DNA of 64,000 nucleotides from Pseudonocardia terrae (GCF_021343995.1 NZ_JAJTTE010000024.1:1-64000), one strand, 5' to 3'; shown: positions 18,826-27,778, counted from the first letter of the stretch. Numbers and translations are program-made. Notes: generated from the letters alone by a model not told the origin.

Positions 18826-20218
18826 GGTAGGCGTCGACCGCGGCGGCCGCGGAACGGCCCTCGGCGATCGCCCACACGATCAGCGACTGGCCGCGGCCCA
18901 TGTCCCCGGCGACGAAGACCCCGTCCGTGGTGGACATGAAGTCCTCGTCCCGGACGACGTTGCCGCGCGCGTCGAGCCCGACCTTCAGCTGGGCGAGGAG
19001 GTCGCCCCGCTCGGCGCCGGTGAACCCGAGGGCGATCAGCGCGAGCTGCGCGGGGACCTCCGTGGTCGCCCCGGCGGGGTGGAAGCGCTTGGTCTCGTCG
19101 CGGTAACCCTCCACGAGCGTGACCGCCCGCAGCCCGCCGTCGGCGTCCCCGTGGAACTCGACGGTGTCGACCGAGAACAGGCGCGCCCCGCCCTCCTCGT
19201 GCGCGGGCGAGGTCCGCAGCACCGCCGGATAGGTCGGCCACGGCATGTCGGCGGTGCGCCGCTCCGGCGGGCGGGGCCGGATGTCGACGTGCGCCACCGA
19301 CCGGGCGGCCTGGCGGTGCACGGTGCCCAGGCAGTCCGTACCCGTGTCGCCCCCGCCGATGATGACGACGTCCTTGCCCTCGGCACTGATCGGCGACTCG
19401 GCGAGGTCGCCCTCCTGCACCCGGTCCGCCCAGGTCAGGTAGTCCATCGCGAGGTGCACCCCGGTCAGGTGCCGGCCGGGTACGGGCAGCTCGCGCGGGG
19501 CGGTGGCGCCGCAGGCCAGCACGACGGCGTCGGACTCGTCGCGCAGCCGGTCGGCGCTGACGTCGACGCCGACCTCCACGCCCGCCCGGAAGGCCGTGCC
19601 CTCGGCGAGCATCTGCGCCAGCCGCCGGTCGAGCCGGCGCTTCTCCATCTTGAACGCGGGGATGCCGTAGCGGAGCAGGCCGCCGATCCGGTCGGCCCGT
19701 TCGCACACCACGACGTCGTGCCCCGCCCGGGTGAGCTGCTGGGCCGCGGCCAGGCCCGCCGGCCCCGACCCGATCACCACGACCGATCGTCCCGTCCGCC
19801 GCGGCGGCGGGAGCGGCCGCACCCAGCCCTCGTCCCAGGCGTGGTCGACGATCTGCAGCTCGACCTGCTTGATCGACACCGGGTCGGCGTTGATCGCCAG
19901 CACGCACGACGCCTCGCAGGGCGCGGGGCAGAGCACTCCGGTGAACTCGGGGAAGTTGTTCGTGGCGTGCAGCCGCTCGCTCGCCTCCCGCCAGCGCTCG
20001 CGGTGGACCAGGTCGTTCCACTCCGGGATGAGGTTGCCCAGCGGGCACTCCGCGTGGCAGAACGGCACCCCGCAGTCCATGCAGCGCCCGGCCTGCTCGC
20101 GCAGCGCCGGCTCCGGCAGCGGCTCGTACACCTCGCGCCAGTCGCGCAGCCGCAGGTCCACCGGGCGCCGGGGAGTGGGCCGGCGTGCGGTGCGCAGAAA
20201 ACCCCAGGGGTCACCCAC
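18767..20218 (-). CDS. gltD: Glutamate synthase small subunit (GltD)
   Basis: Protein of 483 aa, the usual GltD length. The N-terminal domain has Cys clusters CMDCGVPFCHAECP and CPAPCEASC for two [4Fe-4S] centres. An FAD-binding motif VVVIGSGPAGLAAAQQL and an NADPH-binding motif VVIIGGGDTGTDCLG follow. It passes electrons from NADPH to the large subunit GltB for glutamate synthesis. GTG at 20218 is preferred because GGGAGG lies 6 nt upstream. The gene upstream is not gltB, which is the usual operon partner, so this copy is an orphan or serves another oxidoreductase. Confidence 0.93.
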   Translation of the reverse strand: MGDPWGFLRTARRPTPRRPVDLRLRDWREVYEPLPEPALREQAGRCMDCGVPFCHAECPLGNLIPEWNDLVHRERWREASERLHATNNFPEFTGVLCPAPCEASCVLAINADPVSIKQVELQIVDHAWDEGWVRPLPPPRRTGRSVVVIGSGPAGLAAAQQLTRAGHDVVVCERADRIGGLLRYGIPAFKMEKRRLDRRLAQMLAEGTAFRAGVEVGVDVSADRLRDESDAVVLACGATAPRELPVPGRHLTGVHLAMDYLTWADRVQEGDLAESPISAEGKDVVIIGGGDTGTDCLGTVHRQAARSVAHVDIRPRPPERRTADMPWPTYPAVLRTSPAHEEGGARLFSVDTVEFHGDADGGLRAVTLVEGYRDETKRFHPAGATTEVPAQLALIALGFTGAERGDLLAQLKVGLDARGNVVRDEDFMSTTDGVFVAGDMGRGQSLIVWAIAEGRSAAAAVDAYLTGRDLLPRPIRPDRVPIA

Positions 20219-20382
20219 GGCGGGCCTCCCGTCGGTGTGGTGCACGTACGGTGCACCCCCGCGCGGCCCGTGACAACGGCCCGTCGGGCCCAATCTCGCC
20301 CGGACCCGCTCGGCGGACGTTGCGCGATGCACTCCGCACTACCATGACGTGGATCACACCCCGTGTACCGGAGGTCGAGCCG

Positions 20383-21897
20383 ATGACGTCTGCACCCGCG
20401 AGCGCTCCCCAGGACACCACCGACAGGGCCGTCGAGGAGGCCGGCCACGTCGACGTCCTCATCGTCGGCGCCGGCGTCTCCGGCATCGGCGCCGCCCACC
20501 ACCTGCAGGAGAGCTTCCCCGACCGGACCTTCCTCCTCCTCGACGCCCAGCCGGACCGCGGCGGGACCTGGTGGACCCACCGGTACCCGGGCGTGCGCTC
20601 CGACAGCGACCTGTTCACCTACGGCTACCGGTTCAAGCCGTGGCGCGGCCCGTCGATCGCCGCCGGGGAGGAGATCCTCGCGTACCTCGACGAGGTCCTC
20701 GACGAGGACGACCTGCGGCGGCACATCCGCTACCGGCACCGGGTCGTCGCGGCCGCCTGGTCGTCCGAGGAGCGCCGGTGGGCCGTCGAGGTCGACCAGG
20801 AGGAGACGGGCCGGCGGCTGCGCTTCACCACCGACTTCCTGTGGATGTGCCAGGGCTACTACAACCACGCCGAGCCGTACCAGCCGCGGTGGGAGGGCAT
20901 GGACCGCTTCGGCGGCACGATCGTGCACCCCCAGGACTGGCCCGAGGACCTCGACCTCACGGGGAAGCGCGTGGTCGTCATCGGCTCCGGCTCGACCGCT
21001 TCGACGCTGATCCCCGCGATCGCCGAGACGGCCGACCACGTGACGATGCTGCAGCGCTCGCCGTCCTACTACTTCGCCCCGCCCGTCACGCACGAGCTCG
21101 CGGTGCAGCTGCGCGCGCTGGACATCCCCGAGGAGTGGACCCACGAGATCATGCGCCGCCAGTACATGTCGCAGTTCAACTGGCTGGCCCGGGCGTCGCT
21201 GGAGACACCCGAGGAGGTCCACACGTTCCTCATGGAGTCGATGCGCCCGCTGCTGCCGGAGGGCTTCGACGTCGAGAAGCACCTCACCCCGCGGTACCGG
21301 CCGTGGCAGCAGCGCATCGCCATCGTGCCGGACGGCGACCTCTTCGCCGCCCTGCGCGCGGGCAAGGCGTCGATCGTCACCGACACGATCACGGAGTTCA
21401 CCGAGAAGGGCATCCGCGTCGGCTCGGGCGACGAGATCGAGGCCGACGTGGTGGTCACCGCCACCGGCTTCAACCTGTCGGCCTTCGGCGACGTCGCCTT
21501 CCGCGTCGACGACGAGCCGGTCGACTTCACCCGCAAGGTCACCTGGCGCGGGATCATGATCAGCGACGTGCCGAACATGGCCTACATGTTCGGCTACTTC
21601 CGGCACAGCTGGACCCTGCGCGTCGACCTCGTCGCCGACCTGGTGTGCCGGATGTGGCGGCACATGCGCGACAAGGGCGCCACGGTGGTCGTCCCCACGC
21701 TGCGGCCGGGCGACGCCGACATGCCGCTGCGCCCGTGGTCGGACCCGGAGAACTTCAACTCCGGCTACGTCCTGCGCTCGCAGCACGTGCTCTTCAAGCA
21801 GGGCGACCGCGAGCCCTGGACGCACATGCTGGAGCACGAGGAGGAACAGGCGATCTTCCCGAAGGCCGACCTCGACGATGGCCTCGTCTACCGCTGA
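20383..21897 (+). CDS. Flavin-containing (Baeyer-Villiger-type) monooxygenase
   Basis: Protein of 504 aa with an N-terminal FAD motif VLIVGAGVSGIGAAHHL, RGGTWWTHRYPGVRSD, the BVMO fingerprint F-x-G-x3-H-x3-W-P (FGGTIVHPQDWP), and a second dinucleotide motif VVVIGSGSTASTLIP for NADPH. These enzymes insert oxygen into ketones or hydroxylate hydrophobic substrates; overall it resembles EthA/AlmA-like members. ATG at 20383 has GGAGG 8 nt upstream. A Rieske-type gene starts 9 nt after its stop. Confidence 0.92.
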   Translation: MTSAPASAPQDTTDRAVEEAGHVDVLIVGAGVSGIGAAHHLQESFPDRTFLLLDAQPDRGGTWWTHRYPGVRSDSDLFTYGYRFKPWRGPSIAAGEEILAYLDEVLDEDDLRRHIRYRHRVVAAAWSSEERRWAVEVDQEETGRRLRFTTDFLWMCQGYYNHAEPYQPRWEGMDRFGGTIVHPQDWPEDLDLTGKRVVVIGSGSTASTLIPAIAETADHVTMLQRSPSYYFAPPVTHELAVQLRALDIPEEWTHEIMRRQYMSQFNWLARASLETPEEVHTFLMESMRPLLPEGFDVEKHLTPRYRPWQQRIAIVPDGDLFAALRAGKASIVTDTITEFTEKGIRVGSGDEIEADVVVTATGFNLSAFGDVAFRVDDEPVDFTRKVTWRGIMISDVPNMAYMFGYFRHSWTLRVDLVADLVCRMWRHMRDKGATVVVPTLRPGDADMPLRPWSDPENFNSGYVLRSQHVLFKQGDREPWTHMLEHEEEQAIFPKADLDDGLVYR

Positions 21898-21906
21898 GCC
21901 CGTCCC

Positions 21907-22212
21907 GTGTCCGCCACCCTGCCCAGGAACCGGGTGCCCGTCGGCGGCGGGACGATCCTGCCCGACGGGGTGGTGGTGACCCAGCCGGTCGAGGGCACGT
22001 TCGTCGCGTTCTCGTCGACCTGCCCGCACCGCGGCTGCACGGTGCGGGCCGTGGCCGCCGGGACGATCAACTGCTTCTGCCACGGCAGCCGCTTCCGCAT
22101 CACCGACGGCAGCGTCGCCGGCGGGCCGGCGGAGGAGCCCCTCCACCGCCTCCCGGTCGCGGTGGTCGGCGAGGAGATCAGGGTGGGTGAGCCGGCCCCG
22201 GATCCGGGCTGA
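21907..22212 (+). CDS. Rieske [2Fe-2S] protein lacking the usual export signal
   Basis: Protein of 101 aa with the Rieske cluster ligands C-x-H (CPHRGC) and C-x2-H (CFCHGSRF) and the conserved DGSVAGGPAEEPL tail. Homologous actinobacterial Rieske proteins normally have a Tat signal and a linker before the VGGG-T-I-L block; here translation starts (GTG at 21907) just before that block, so the protein should stay in the cytosol. There is no clear Shine-Dalgarno, so it probably depends on coupling to the monooxygenase 9 nt upstream. It may be a truncated relic or a recruited ferredoxin. Confidence 0.82.
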   Translation: MSATLPRNRVPVGGGTILPDGVVVTQPVEGTFVAFSSTCPHRGCTVRAVAAGTINCFCHGSRFRITDGSVAGGPAEEPLHRLPVAVVGEEIRVGEPAPDPG

Positions 22213-22213
22213 G

Positions 22214-22314
22214 CGGGGTCAGCCCGTCGGGCGGGCGGGGTCGGCCGCTCGGGGCGGGCGGGGTCGGCCGCTCGGGAGCGGGGTCAGCCCGTCGGAACGG
22301 GCGGGGTCGGCCGC
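22214..22314. repeat. Interspersed GC-rich repeats at the 3' end of the SDR gene
   Basis: Block A, CGGGGTCAGCCCGTCGG, occurs at 22214-22230 and 22279-22295. Block B, CGGGCGGGGTCGGCCGC, occurs at 22232-22248, 22255-22271 and 22298-22314. The order is A-B-B-A-B. The right-hand A-B copies encode the SDR C-terminus and contain its stop, so the left-hand copies are duplicates of the gene's 3' end. Confidence 0.85.
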
Positions 22315-23018
22315 CCGCCCGCGGCGACGGTCCTGACCTGGTCGACCACGGCGGCCCGCCACTCCGGCGGCACCACGGCGAACACGCCGTCGTCGACCGC
22401 GGCGAGCGCCTCCCGGGCGACGTCCGCGGGGTCCGCGCCGACGGGAGACATACCGGTGGCCACCAGGGCCGGGCAGATCATGCTGATCCCGACCGGCGTG
22501 CCCTCGAGCGCCATCGCCGCGTGCGCGACGACCGCCGTCACCGCGTGCTTCGACGGGCCGTACGCCCCGCCGCCGGGGAACACCGTCATTCCCGCGAGGG
22601 AGGCGGCGACCAGCACGTGGGCCGGTTCCGCCGCCGCGAGCAGCCGGGGGACGAAGGCCCGCAGGCCGTGGACCACCCCCGACACGTTCACCGCGAACAC
22701 GCGGTCCCACTCCGCGGCCGGGACCTCCCAGGGCGCACCGACCGACGGCCCGACGATCCCGGCGTTGAGGCAGACGAACCGGGCTCTCGACGAGTGCTCG
22801 GCGAGCTGCTCCACGGCCTCCGGGTCGGCGACGTCGGCGACCACCGCGATGCCGCCGAGCCGCTCCGCCGCGGCCTGCACCGCGGCCCGGTCGAGGTCGG
22901 CGAGGACCAGGTCGGCACCTCGCTCCCGGAGCTGCCCGGCCAGCGCGAGCCCGATCCCGCGCGCCGCGCCGGTGACCACCGCCGTGAACGGCCGGCCCCC
23001 GCCCCACGGGCTTGTCAT
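22284..23018 (-). CDS. Short-chain dehydrogenase/reductase (SDR)
   Basis: Protein of 244 aa, classical SDR. The cofactor motif TGAARGIG lies at 16-23 followed by ADLDRA, where the Asp favours NAD(H). The structural NAG is in CLNAGIVGPSVG, the catalytic Ser is in VAASLAGM, and Y-x3-K is in AYGPSKHAV. The substrate is unknown. The last codons (PTPPVPTG) lie in a locally duplicated repeat. ATG at 23018 has only a weak ribosome site. It is convergent with the monooxygenase/Rieske pair, a neighbour that could share a ketone/alcohol pathway, though this is inference. Confidence 0.92.
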   Translation of the reverse strand: MTSPWGGGRPFTAVVTGAARGIGLALAGQLRERGADLVLADLDRAAVQAAAERLGGIAVVADVADPEAVEQLAEHSSRARFVCLNAGIVGPSVGAPWEVPAAEWDRVFAVNVSGVVHGLRAFVPRLLAAAEPAHVLVAASLAGMTVFPGGGAYGPSKHAVTAVVAHAAMALEGTPVGISMICPALVATGMSPVGADPADVAREALAAVDDGVFAVVPPEWRAAVVDQVRTVAAGGRPTPPVPTG

Positions 23019-23253
23019 GCGTCCACGGTGGTCGACATGGGTGCCAGGTCAGGGGCCGTCGGGCGGGTGAGATGAGCACCAGCGCTGTCGGAGGCGCCGT
23101 CGACAGCACCGGTGCTGATCGCGGGACGGGAGCCTGGACGGTCGGCGAGGGGCGAGAGCCCGCCGCGTCGCGGACGTGCTGGAGCGCGGGCACGGTTGAC
23201 CTCCCGTCGCGACGTGGATCTTGGGCGTCTCCGGGTCCACTAGGGTCGGTCGA

Positions 23254-24081
23254 ATGCCCGTCCGCGCGCGCGATGTCATGACCCGCCGGCTCGTCACGGT
23301 GCAGGCGGACGACGCCGTGGACGTGGCGGCCGAGCGGATGCTCCGGGCGGGGTTCAGCGCCCTGCCCGTGGTGCGGGGCGTCGACCGGCTGGTCGGGATC
23401 GTCAGCCTGGTCGACGTCCTGCGCCATCGCGAGGACGGCGCCGACGCCGGTGCGACCGTGGGTTCGATCATGACCACGGACGTGTTGACGATGTCGCCGG
23501 CCACGAGCGCGGCCGTCGTCGCGCACCGCCTGCGGACCTACGGCGAGCTGCGGGTCATGCCGATCGTGGAGCGCGGGCTCCTGGTCGGGGTGGTGACGCG
23601 CAGCGACCTGCTGCGCGGTCCGCGGGAACGCCCGGGCGTGCTGACCCGGCTGTTCGGCCGGACCACGCTGCCCGATCCGGTCCCGCCCCGGATGCCGCGG
23701 GAGCGCAGGCCCGACGCCCGGACGGTCGGGGAGGCGATGACCGGCACCGACCTCGTCGTCGTCCGGCCCACCTCGCCCTGCTCGGAGGCCGTCGAGCTGC
23801 TCCTGACCCGCCGGTTCAGCCTGCTCCCGGTGGTCGAGGAGGACGGCCGGCTGGTCGGCGTGGTGAGCGAGGCCGACCTCCTGCGCGACCCGCTCGACGG
23901 CAGCCGCGCCGGTCCCCCGCGCACGGTCGGGGCCGCGATGACCCGCTCCCCCACCGTCGTCCGGCCGGACACGCCGCTGGCCGACGCCCGGCACCTGGTG
24001 ATCGACCGCGGCTTCCGGGTGCTGCCGGTGTGCGAGGGCCGCCGGCTCGTCGGGGTGCTCAGCCGCAGCGACCTCGTCTGA
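23254..24081 (+). CDS. Protein with four CBS motifs (two Bateman modules)
   Basis: Protein of 275 aa made only of CBS motifs: about 5-58, 68-120, 153-208 and 220-275, each with the pattern D-V-M-T ... LPVV ... LVGIVS..D. Bateman modules bind adenosyl ligands such as AMP or ATP and act as energy sensors; the partner is unknown. A 14-bp palindrome CAGCACCGGTGCTG (23104-23117) lies upstream. No Shine-Dalgarno precedes ATG 23254, but TAGGGT ends 7 nt before it, so the transcript is probably leaderless. Confidence 0.92.
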   Translation: MPVRARDVMTRRLVTVQADDAVDVAAERMLRAGFSALPVVRGVDRLVGIVSLVDVLRHREDGADAGATVGSIMTTDVLTMSPATSAAVVAHRLRTYGELRVMPIVERGLLVGVVTRSDLLRGPRERPGVLTRLFGRTTLPDPVPPRMPRERRPDARTVGEAMTGTDLVVVRPTSPCSEAVELLLTRRFSLLPVVEEDGRLVGVVSEADLLRDPLDGSRAGPPRTVGAAMTRSPTVVRPDTPLADARHLVIDRGFRVLPVCEGRRLVGVLSRSDLV

Positions 24082-24091
24082 CGACCGCTCC

Positions 24092-24832
24092 TCAGGCCGG
24101 CCGCGCCACCCCGGCGATCAGCAGGGCCCCGCCCAGGACGAGCAGGCCCGTGCCGACCACCGGGACCAGCCGCGGCCCGTACCGGCTCGTCTTCTCCAGC
24201 ACCATCACGGCGGTGAGGCCGAGCATCCACAGCAGTCCGGCCGCCCCGGTCACCACCATGACCAGCATCAACGCCCAGCAGCAGCCCACGCAGGACACGC
24301 CGTGCCGCACGCCGAGGCGCGCGGCACCCGCCGGACCCCGCCGGTACTCGCGGCGCAGCACGGTCGCCGGGCTGCGGCAGGCGCGCAGGCACGCCTCCTT
24401 GAGCCGGCTGAACTGGAAGGCGCCCGCGAGCACGATCGCCAGGCCGAGCGGGACCTCCGTCCGGGCGGCGACCCACGGGGCCGCGCCGGTCGCCGCCGCC
24501 ACGCCGAGCGCGACGACGAAGGCGAGCCCCGCGACGACCGTCCACACCGCGAGGTAGCCGCCCAGCAGCGCCGGCAGCGCCCCGCCCGGCTGCGGCGCCC
24601 GCGCCCGGACGTGCGCGAACAGCCGTACCAGCGGCACGACGGTCGGCAGCATCATCGCCCCGACCATCACCAGCCACGCCAGCAGGAACGGGCCCGGCGT
24701 GGGCACCGCGGCACCGTGGTGGTGGCCGCCCGCGAGCACGAGCCAGCCGCTGAGCAGCCAGCACGCGCCCGCGGCCGCCCACAGCCCGGTCGCCGGGTCG
24801 CGGAGCCGGGTCCGGACCGCGACCGCGGACAT
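24092..24832 (-). CDS. DUF2182 integral membrane protein
   Basis: Protein of 246 aa with about six membrane helices. The family patterns are WLVMVGAMMLPTVVPLVRLF, a polar loop QFSRLKEACLRACRSP, and GVSCVGCCWALMLVMVV. The Cys pairs (C-x3-C and C-x2-C-C) and the Met-rich helix resemble metal-handling membrane proteins, but DUF2182 has no assigned function. The ATG start shares one base with the TGA of the DUF1326 gene (TGATG), so the two are translationally coupled and probably act together. Confidence 0.9.
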   Translation of the reverse strand: MSAVAVRTRLRDPATGLWAAAGACWLLSGWLVLAGGHHHGAAVPTPGPFLLAWLVMVGAMMLPTVVPLVRLFAHVRARAPQPGGALPALLGGYLAVWTVVAGLAFVVALGVAAATGAAPWVAARTEVPLGLAIVLAGAFQFSRLKEACLRACRSPATVLRREYRRGPAGAARLGVRHGVSCVGCCWALMLVMVVTGAAGLLWMLGLTAVMVLEKTSRYGPRLVPVVGTGLLVLGGALLIAGVARPA

Positions 24833-25458
24833 CAGCCGGTGAACCGGAAGTGGCCCTGGACCGAGTTGTAGCCGGAGATGTCGACGTCCGGTCGGCCGAG
24901 CTTCCGGCCGCTGCGCCGGTACACCGACGCCGTCCCCGGATAGGCCGGCGATCCCGGGATCGTGGAGAACACCGAGTCGGACAGGGTGGTCGGCTTCCCG
25001 GTCGCGCCCACCAGCTGCTGGAACTCGGCCTCCACCACGTCGCCGATCTTGAGCGTGCCCTTGCCCTGCTGCACGGTCACGGCGAAGGGCGCCCGTTCCA
25101 CGCCCACGACCTCCCCGATCAGCGCGGCGAGGTCCGCGATCGGCCCGCCCAGCTGCCCGGTGAAGACGTTGAGCAGCGCCTTCTCCTGCTCCTCGGAGCA
25201 CCGGTCGTCGACGTAGACCATCGCGGTCCAGTTCCCCGCCAGCACGTTGCCGGGGATGTAGGCGAGCACGGCGAGGCCGCGGTCCGAGACGTCGACGCCC
25301 TGCACGGTCCCGCTGTCGATGTACCAGATGACGGAGCCGTCGCAGACGCCGCCGTCGGGGTCCAGGCCCACCCAGCAGGGGCAGACCGCCTTGCAGGTGC
25401 AGACCTCCAGGAGACGTCCCTCGACGAGATAGGTGCTCTCGGTGTCGGTCGCGGTCAT
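24832..25458 (-). CDS. DUF1326 domain protein
   Basis: Protein of 208 aa, no signal peptide. The N-terminal Cys cluster CTCKAVCPCWVG (C-x-C-x3-C-x-C) is the DUF1326 hallmark and looks like a metal or thiol-exchange site; another Cys (DGGVCDGSV) follows. The rest is beta-rich. Function unknown. ATG at 25458 has GGAGAGGAGG upstream. It is the first gene of a DUF1326-DUF2182 pair, a gene order seen in many bacteria, which suggests a soluble Cys protein working with a membrane partner. Confidence 0.9.
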   Translation of the reverse strand: MTATDTESTYLVEGRLLEVCTCKAVCPCWVGLDPDGGVCDGSVIWYIDSGTVQGVDVSDRGLAVLAYIPGNVLAGNWTAMVYVDDRCSEEQEKALLNVFTGQLGGPIADLAALIGEVVGVERAPFAVTVQQGKGTLKIGDVVEAEFQQLVGATGKPTTLSDSVFSTIPGSPAYPGTASVYRRSGRKLGRPDVDISGYNSVQGHFRFTG

Positions 25459-25540
25459 CGCCGTGCCTCCTCTCCACCGCCAGGCGGCGAGTGTGACGGA
25501 GACCACAGCGAAGGGCCAGGGGTCGTTCCGTGAGCGGTCG

Positions 25541-26227
25541 CTACCGGGGACTCACCTGTCCGACCCCCGAGATCTCCTTCGTGACCTGCGGCGAGCCCTC
25601 GTACCGGATGCTGCCGACACCCGTGACCCGGGCCTGCAGGGTCCGGCTCACGTCGACCACGGCCGAGCCGGCCCCGCCGACCGTCACGTCGGCCTCCTCG
25701 GAGGACAGGTTCGCGGCGTCGTACTCGCCGATGCCGGTCAGGTCAACCACCTGGCGGCTCACCCGCCCGGACAGGACGACGCGTGCCGCACCGCCGTGCG
25801 TGACGGTGAGGTCGGAGCCGTCGAGCTTGTTCACGGTGACCTGACCGGCTCCCGACACCGTCAGTCCGGTGAGCCGGCCGACGGTGACCCGGTAGCTGAT
25901 CTCCTTCGCGTCGAGGGGGATCGTGCCGTTCTTGACGCCGAGCTTGAGGGTGGTGCCCTGCACCTCGCTGGTGAGCGACGGGAGGATGCCGTCGTCCGCC
26001 CGGATCTCGAGCGAGTCGGTGCCGGTCTGCTCGATCGTGACCGTCCCGGCGGAGGCGAACTCGACGGAGTCGAAGCCCGACACCGGCCGGTTCTCGGTCC
26101 GCACGTTCCCGGACCCGGTCACGACGGTGGTCGACGTGCCGCAGGCCGCGACGACGGCGAGCACGCCCGTCACGGCGATCGCGACGAGCAGCCGCGCACG
26201 GCTCTTCCCCGAGGTGTGGTGCCCCAT
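25541..26227 (-). CDS. Head-GIN (DUF2807) lipoprotein
   Basis: Protein of 228 aa. It has a lipoprotein signal peptide with lipobox V-A-A-C (Cys at about 29), then a head-GIN/DUF2807 beta-helix domain: GSGNVRTENRPVSGFDSVEF, SGAGQVTV, TGIGEYDA and VGGAGSAVVDV repeats. Such proteins sit on the outer face of the membrane; no precise role is known. ATG at 26227 has a GGTGGA ribosome site. Monocistronic by spacing. Confidence 0.88.
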   Translation of the reverse strand: MGHHTSGKSRARLLVAIAVTGVLAVVAACGTSTTVVTGSGNVRTENRPVSGFDSVEFASAGTVTIEQTGTDSLEIRADDGILPSLTSEVQGTTLKLGVKNGTIPLDAKEISYRVTVGRLTGLTVSGAGQVTVNKLDGSDLTVTHGGAARVVLSGRVSRQVVDLTGIGEYDAANLSSEEADVTVGGAGSAVVDVSRTLQARVTGVGSIRYEGSPQVTKEISGVGQVSPR

Positions 26228-26351
26228 GGTCCACCGTCCGTTCGCCAGACCGCCCCCTCGTACGGTCCCAGACGAAGGCCCTGCGGGCCACGGGGTTCAC
26301 GTCGCGTCGTGCTGCCCGGCGCGGCCGGTCACCACCCGCCGACCCGCGTCG

Positions 26352-27521
26352 TCAGGCGGTCATGGCGTCGTCGTAGGCGATCGGCTCCTCGAGCGGGATG
26401 GCCTGTACCGCCGGCAACACCTCGCGGGAGAACAGGGCGACGTTCTTCTCCCCCACCTCGCGGGGCATGTCGCCGTAGCGCATGACCAGCATGAACTCCT
26501 CGGGCCGGAACGCCGCCGCGATCCTGCGCATCTTCTCGACGCACTGGTCCGGGGTGCCCCAGACGTGGTTGGCGAGGTAGGCGTCGCCCATGGCCTTGGC
26601 GGCGTCGCCGACCTGCTCGAGCGCGGCGGACTGGGCGGCGTAGTGCTCGTAGCCCTTGGTCGTGGCGAAGTGGTTGCTGTCGAGCTCGTAGTTGCGCCGG
26701 GCGCTGTCGGCGTACTCCGGGATGAAGCGGCGGGCGTGCTCCTCGGCCTCCTGCTCGGTCTCCCCGCAGAAGACGTTCATGTGGATGCGCGGGCGGGCGG
26801 GTGCATAGCCGGCCGCGGCGCGGGCACGCCCGAACTCGGCCAGCTCGGCGTGGTAGTCGTCCCACGGGCGCTGCGGGATGATCAACGGCTTGAGCCCGAA
26901 CCGCGCGCCGATCGGGGCCGACGAGGGACTCCCCCACGAGAAGTGGAAGTTGTCGATCAGCTGCTGCGGGTCGCGCGGACGGGGCCGCATGGTGACGTCG
27001 TCGAACGAGTAGTGCTCGCCGTGGAAGCTGAAGGTCTCCTCGGTCAGCGCCAGCTTGACGACCTGGATCGCCTCGTCGAAGCGCCCGCGCGACTCCCCCA
27101 TCTGCAGCCCCAGCTGGGCGAACTCGCGCCGGGCCGCGCCGCGCCCGAACCCGATGTACGGCGTGCGGTGCGCACCCAGCAGGTACTGCAGGACCGTGAG
27201 GTCCTCGGCGACCCGCAGCGGGTGGTGCCACGGCAGGACGACGACCATCGTCCCCACGTCGATCCGCGAGGTCGCGCCCGCGATGTAGGACAGCAGCTGC
27301 ACCGGGTTGGGGATCATCGTGTAGGGGCTGATGTGGTGCTCGACCGTCCACAGCGAGTCCCAGCCCTGGTCCTCGGCCGCGAGCGCCGCGTCCAGCTCCT
27401 CCTGGTAGCGGCGGCTGTCGGTGGCGGGGTCGAGGGCGGGGACGTCCTCGCCGCGCTCCTTCGCCTCGTAGCGGTCCCAGTCCGCATAGTTCTGGAAGAA
27501 CATCGTCATGCCGAGACGCAC
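26352..27521 (-). CDS. LLM-class flavin-dependent oxidoreductase
   Basis: Protein of 389 aa of the luciferase-like monooxygenase TIM-barrel class: EDQGWDSLWTVEHHISPYT, VGTMVVVLPWHHPLRVAEDL and YIGFGRGAARREF are the family landmarks around the flavin site. It probably uses reduced FMN or F420; which one is not visible. GTG at 27521 has AGGAGG 7 nt upstream. Divergent from the LuxR pair, with 282 bp between that holds the latter's promoter. Substrate unknown. Confidence 0.9.
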   Translation of the reverse strand: MRLGMTMFFQNYADWDRYEAKERGEDVPALDPATDSRRYQEELDAALAAEDQGWDSLWTVEHHISPYTMIPNPVQLLSYIAGATSRIDVGTMVVVLPWHHPLRVAEDLTVLQYLLGAHRTPYIGFGRGAARREFAQLGLQMGESRGRFDEAIQVVKLALTEETFSFHGEHYSFDDVTMRPRPRDPQQLIDNFHFSWGSPSSAPIGARFGLKPLIIPQRPWDDYHAELAEFGRARAAAGYAPARPRIHMNVFCGETEQEAEEHARRFIPEYADSARRNYELDSNHFATTKGYEHYAAQSAALEQVGDAAKAMGDAYLANHVWGTPDQCVEKMRRIAAAFRPEEFMLVMRYGDMPREVGEKNVALFSREVLPAVQAIPLEEPIAYDDAMTA

Positions 27522-27748
27522 AGCTGTGCCTCCTGATCGGTGCTGGTGGACGATCCGGTGCTGGTCGGGCTCGGCCGAGGGCGCGGCGCAGCGCCGCGGT
27601 CAGCGCCGCGGTGCGGGACCTGCACCGCAGTGGTCATCGCGCCCTCTTCCGGTTGCCGCCCGAGCCGCCCCGACGCGCACTGTACGAACGATCGGTTCCG
27701 CTGCGGCACCCCCGAAAGTGACACGTCGACAGCGGCCCGTCCCGTCGA

Positions 27749-27778
27749 TTGACACTCCGTCAGCGATCGACCTACCGT
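27749..27778 (+). promoter_or_regulatory. Sigma70-type promoter of the luxR pair
   Basis: TTGACA (27749-27754) and TACCGT (27773-27778) are separated by 18 bp. The predicted start site near 27785 gives a leader of about 20 nt before ATG 27804, containing GAGGTGGGG. It is the best -35/-10 match noticed in the window. Confidence 0.6.
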
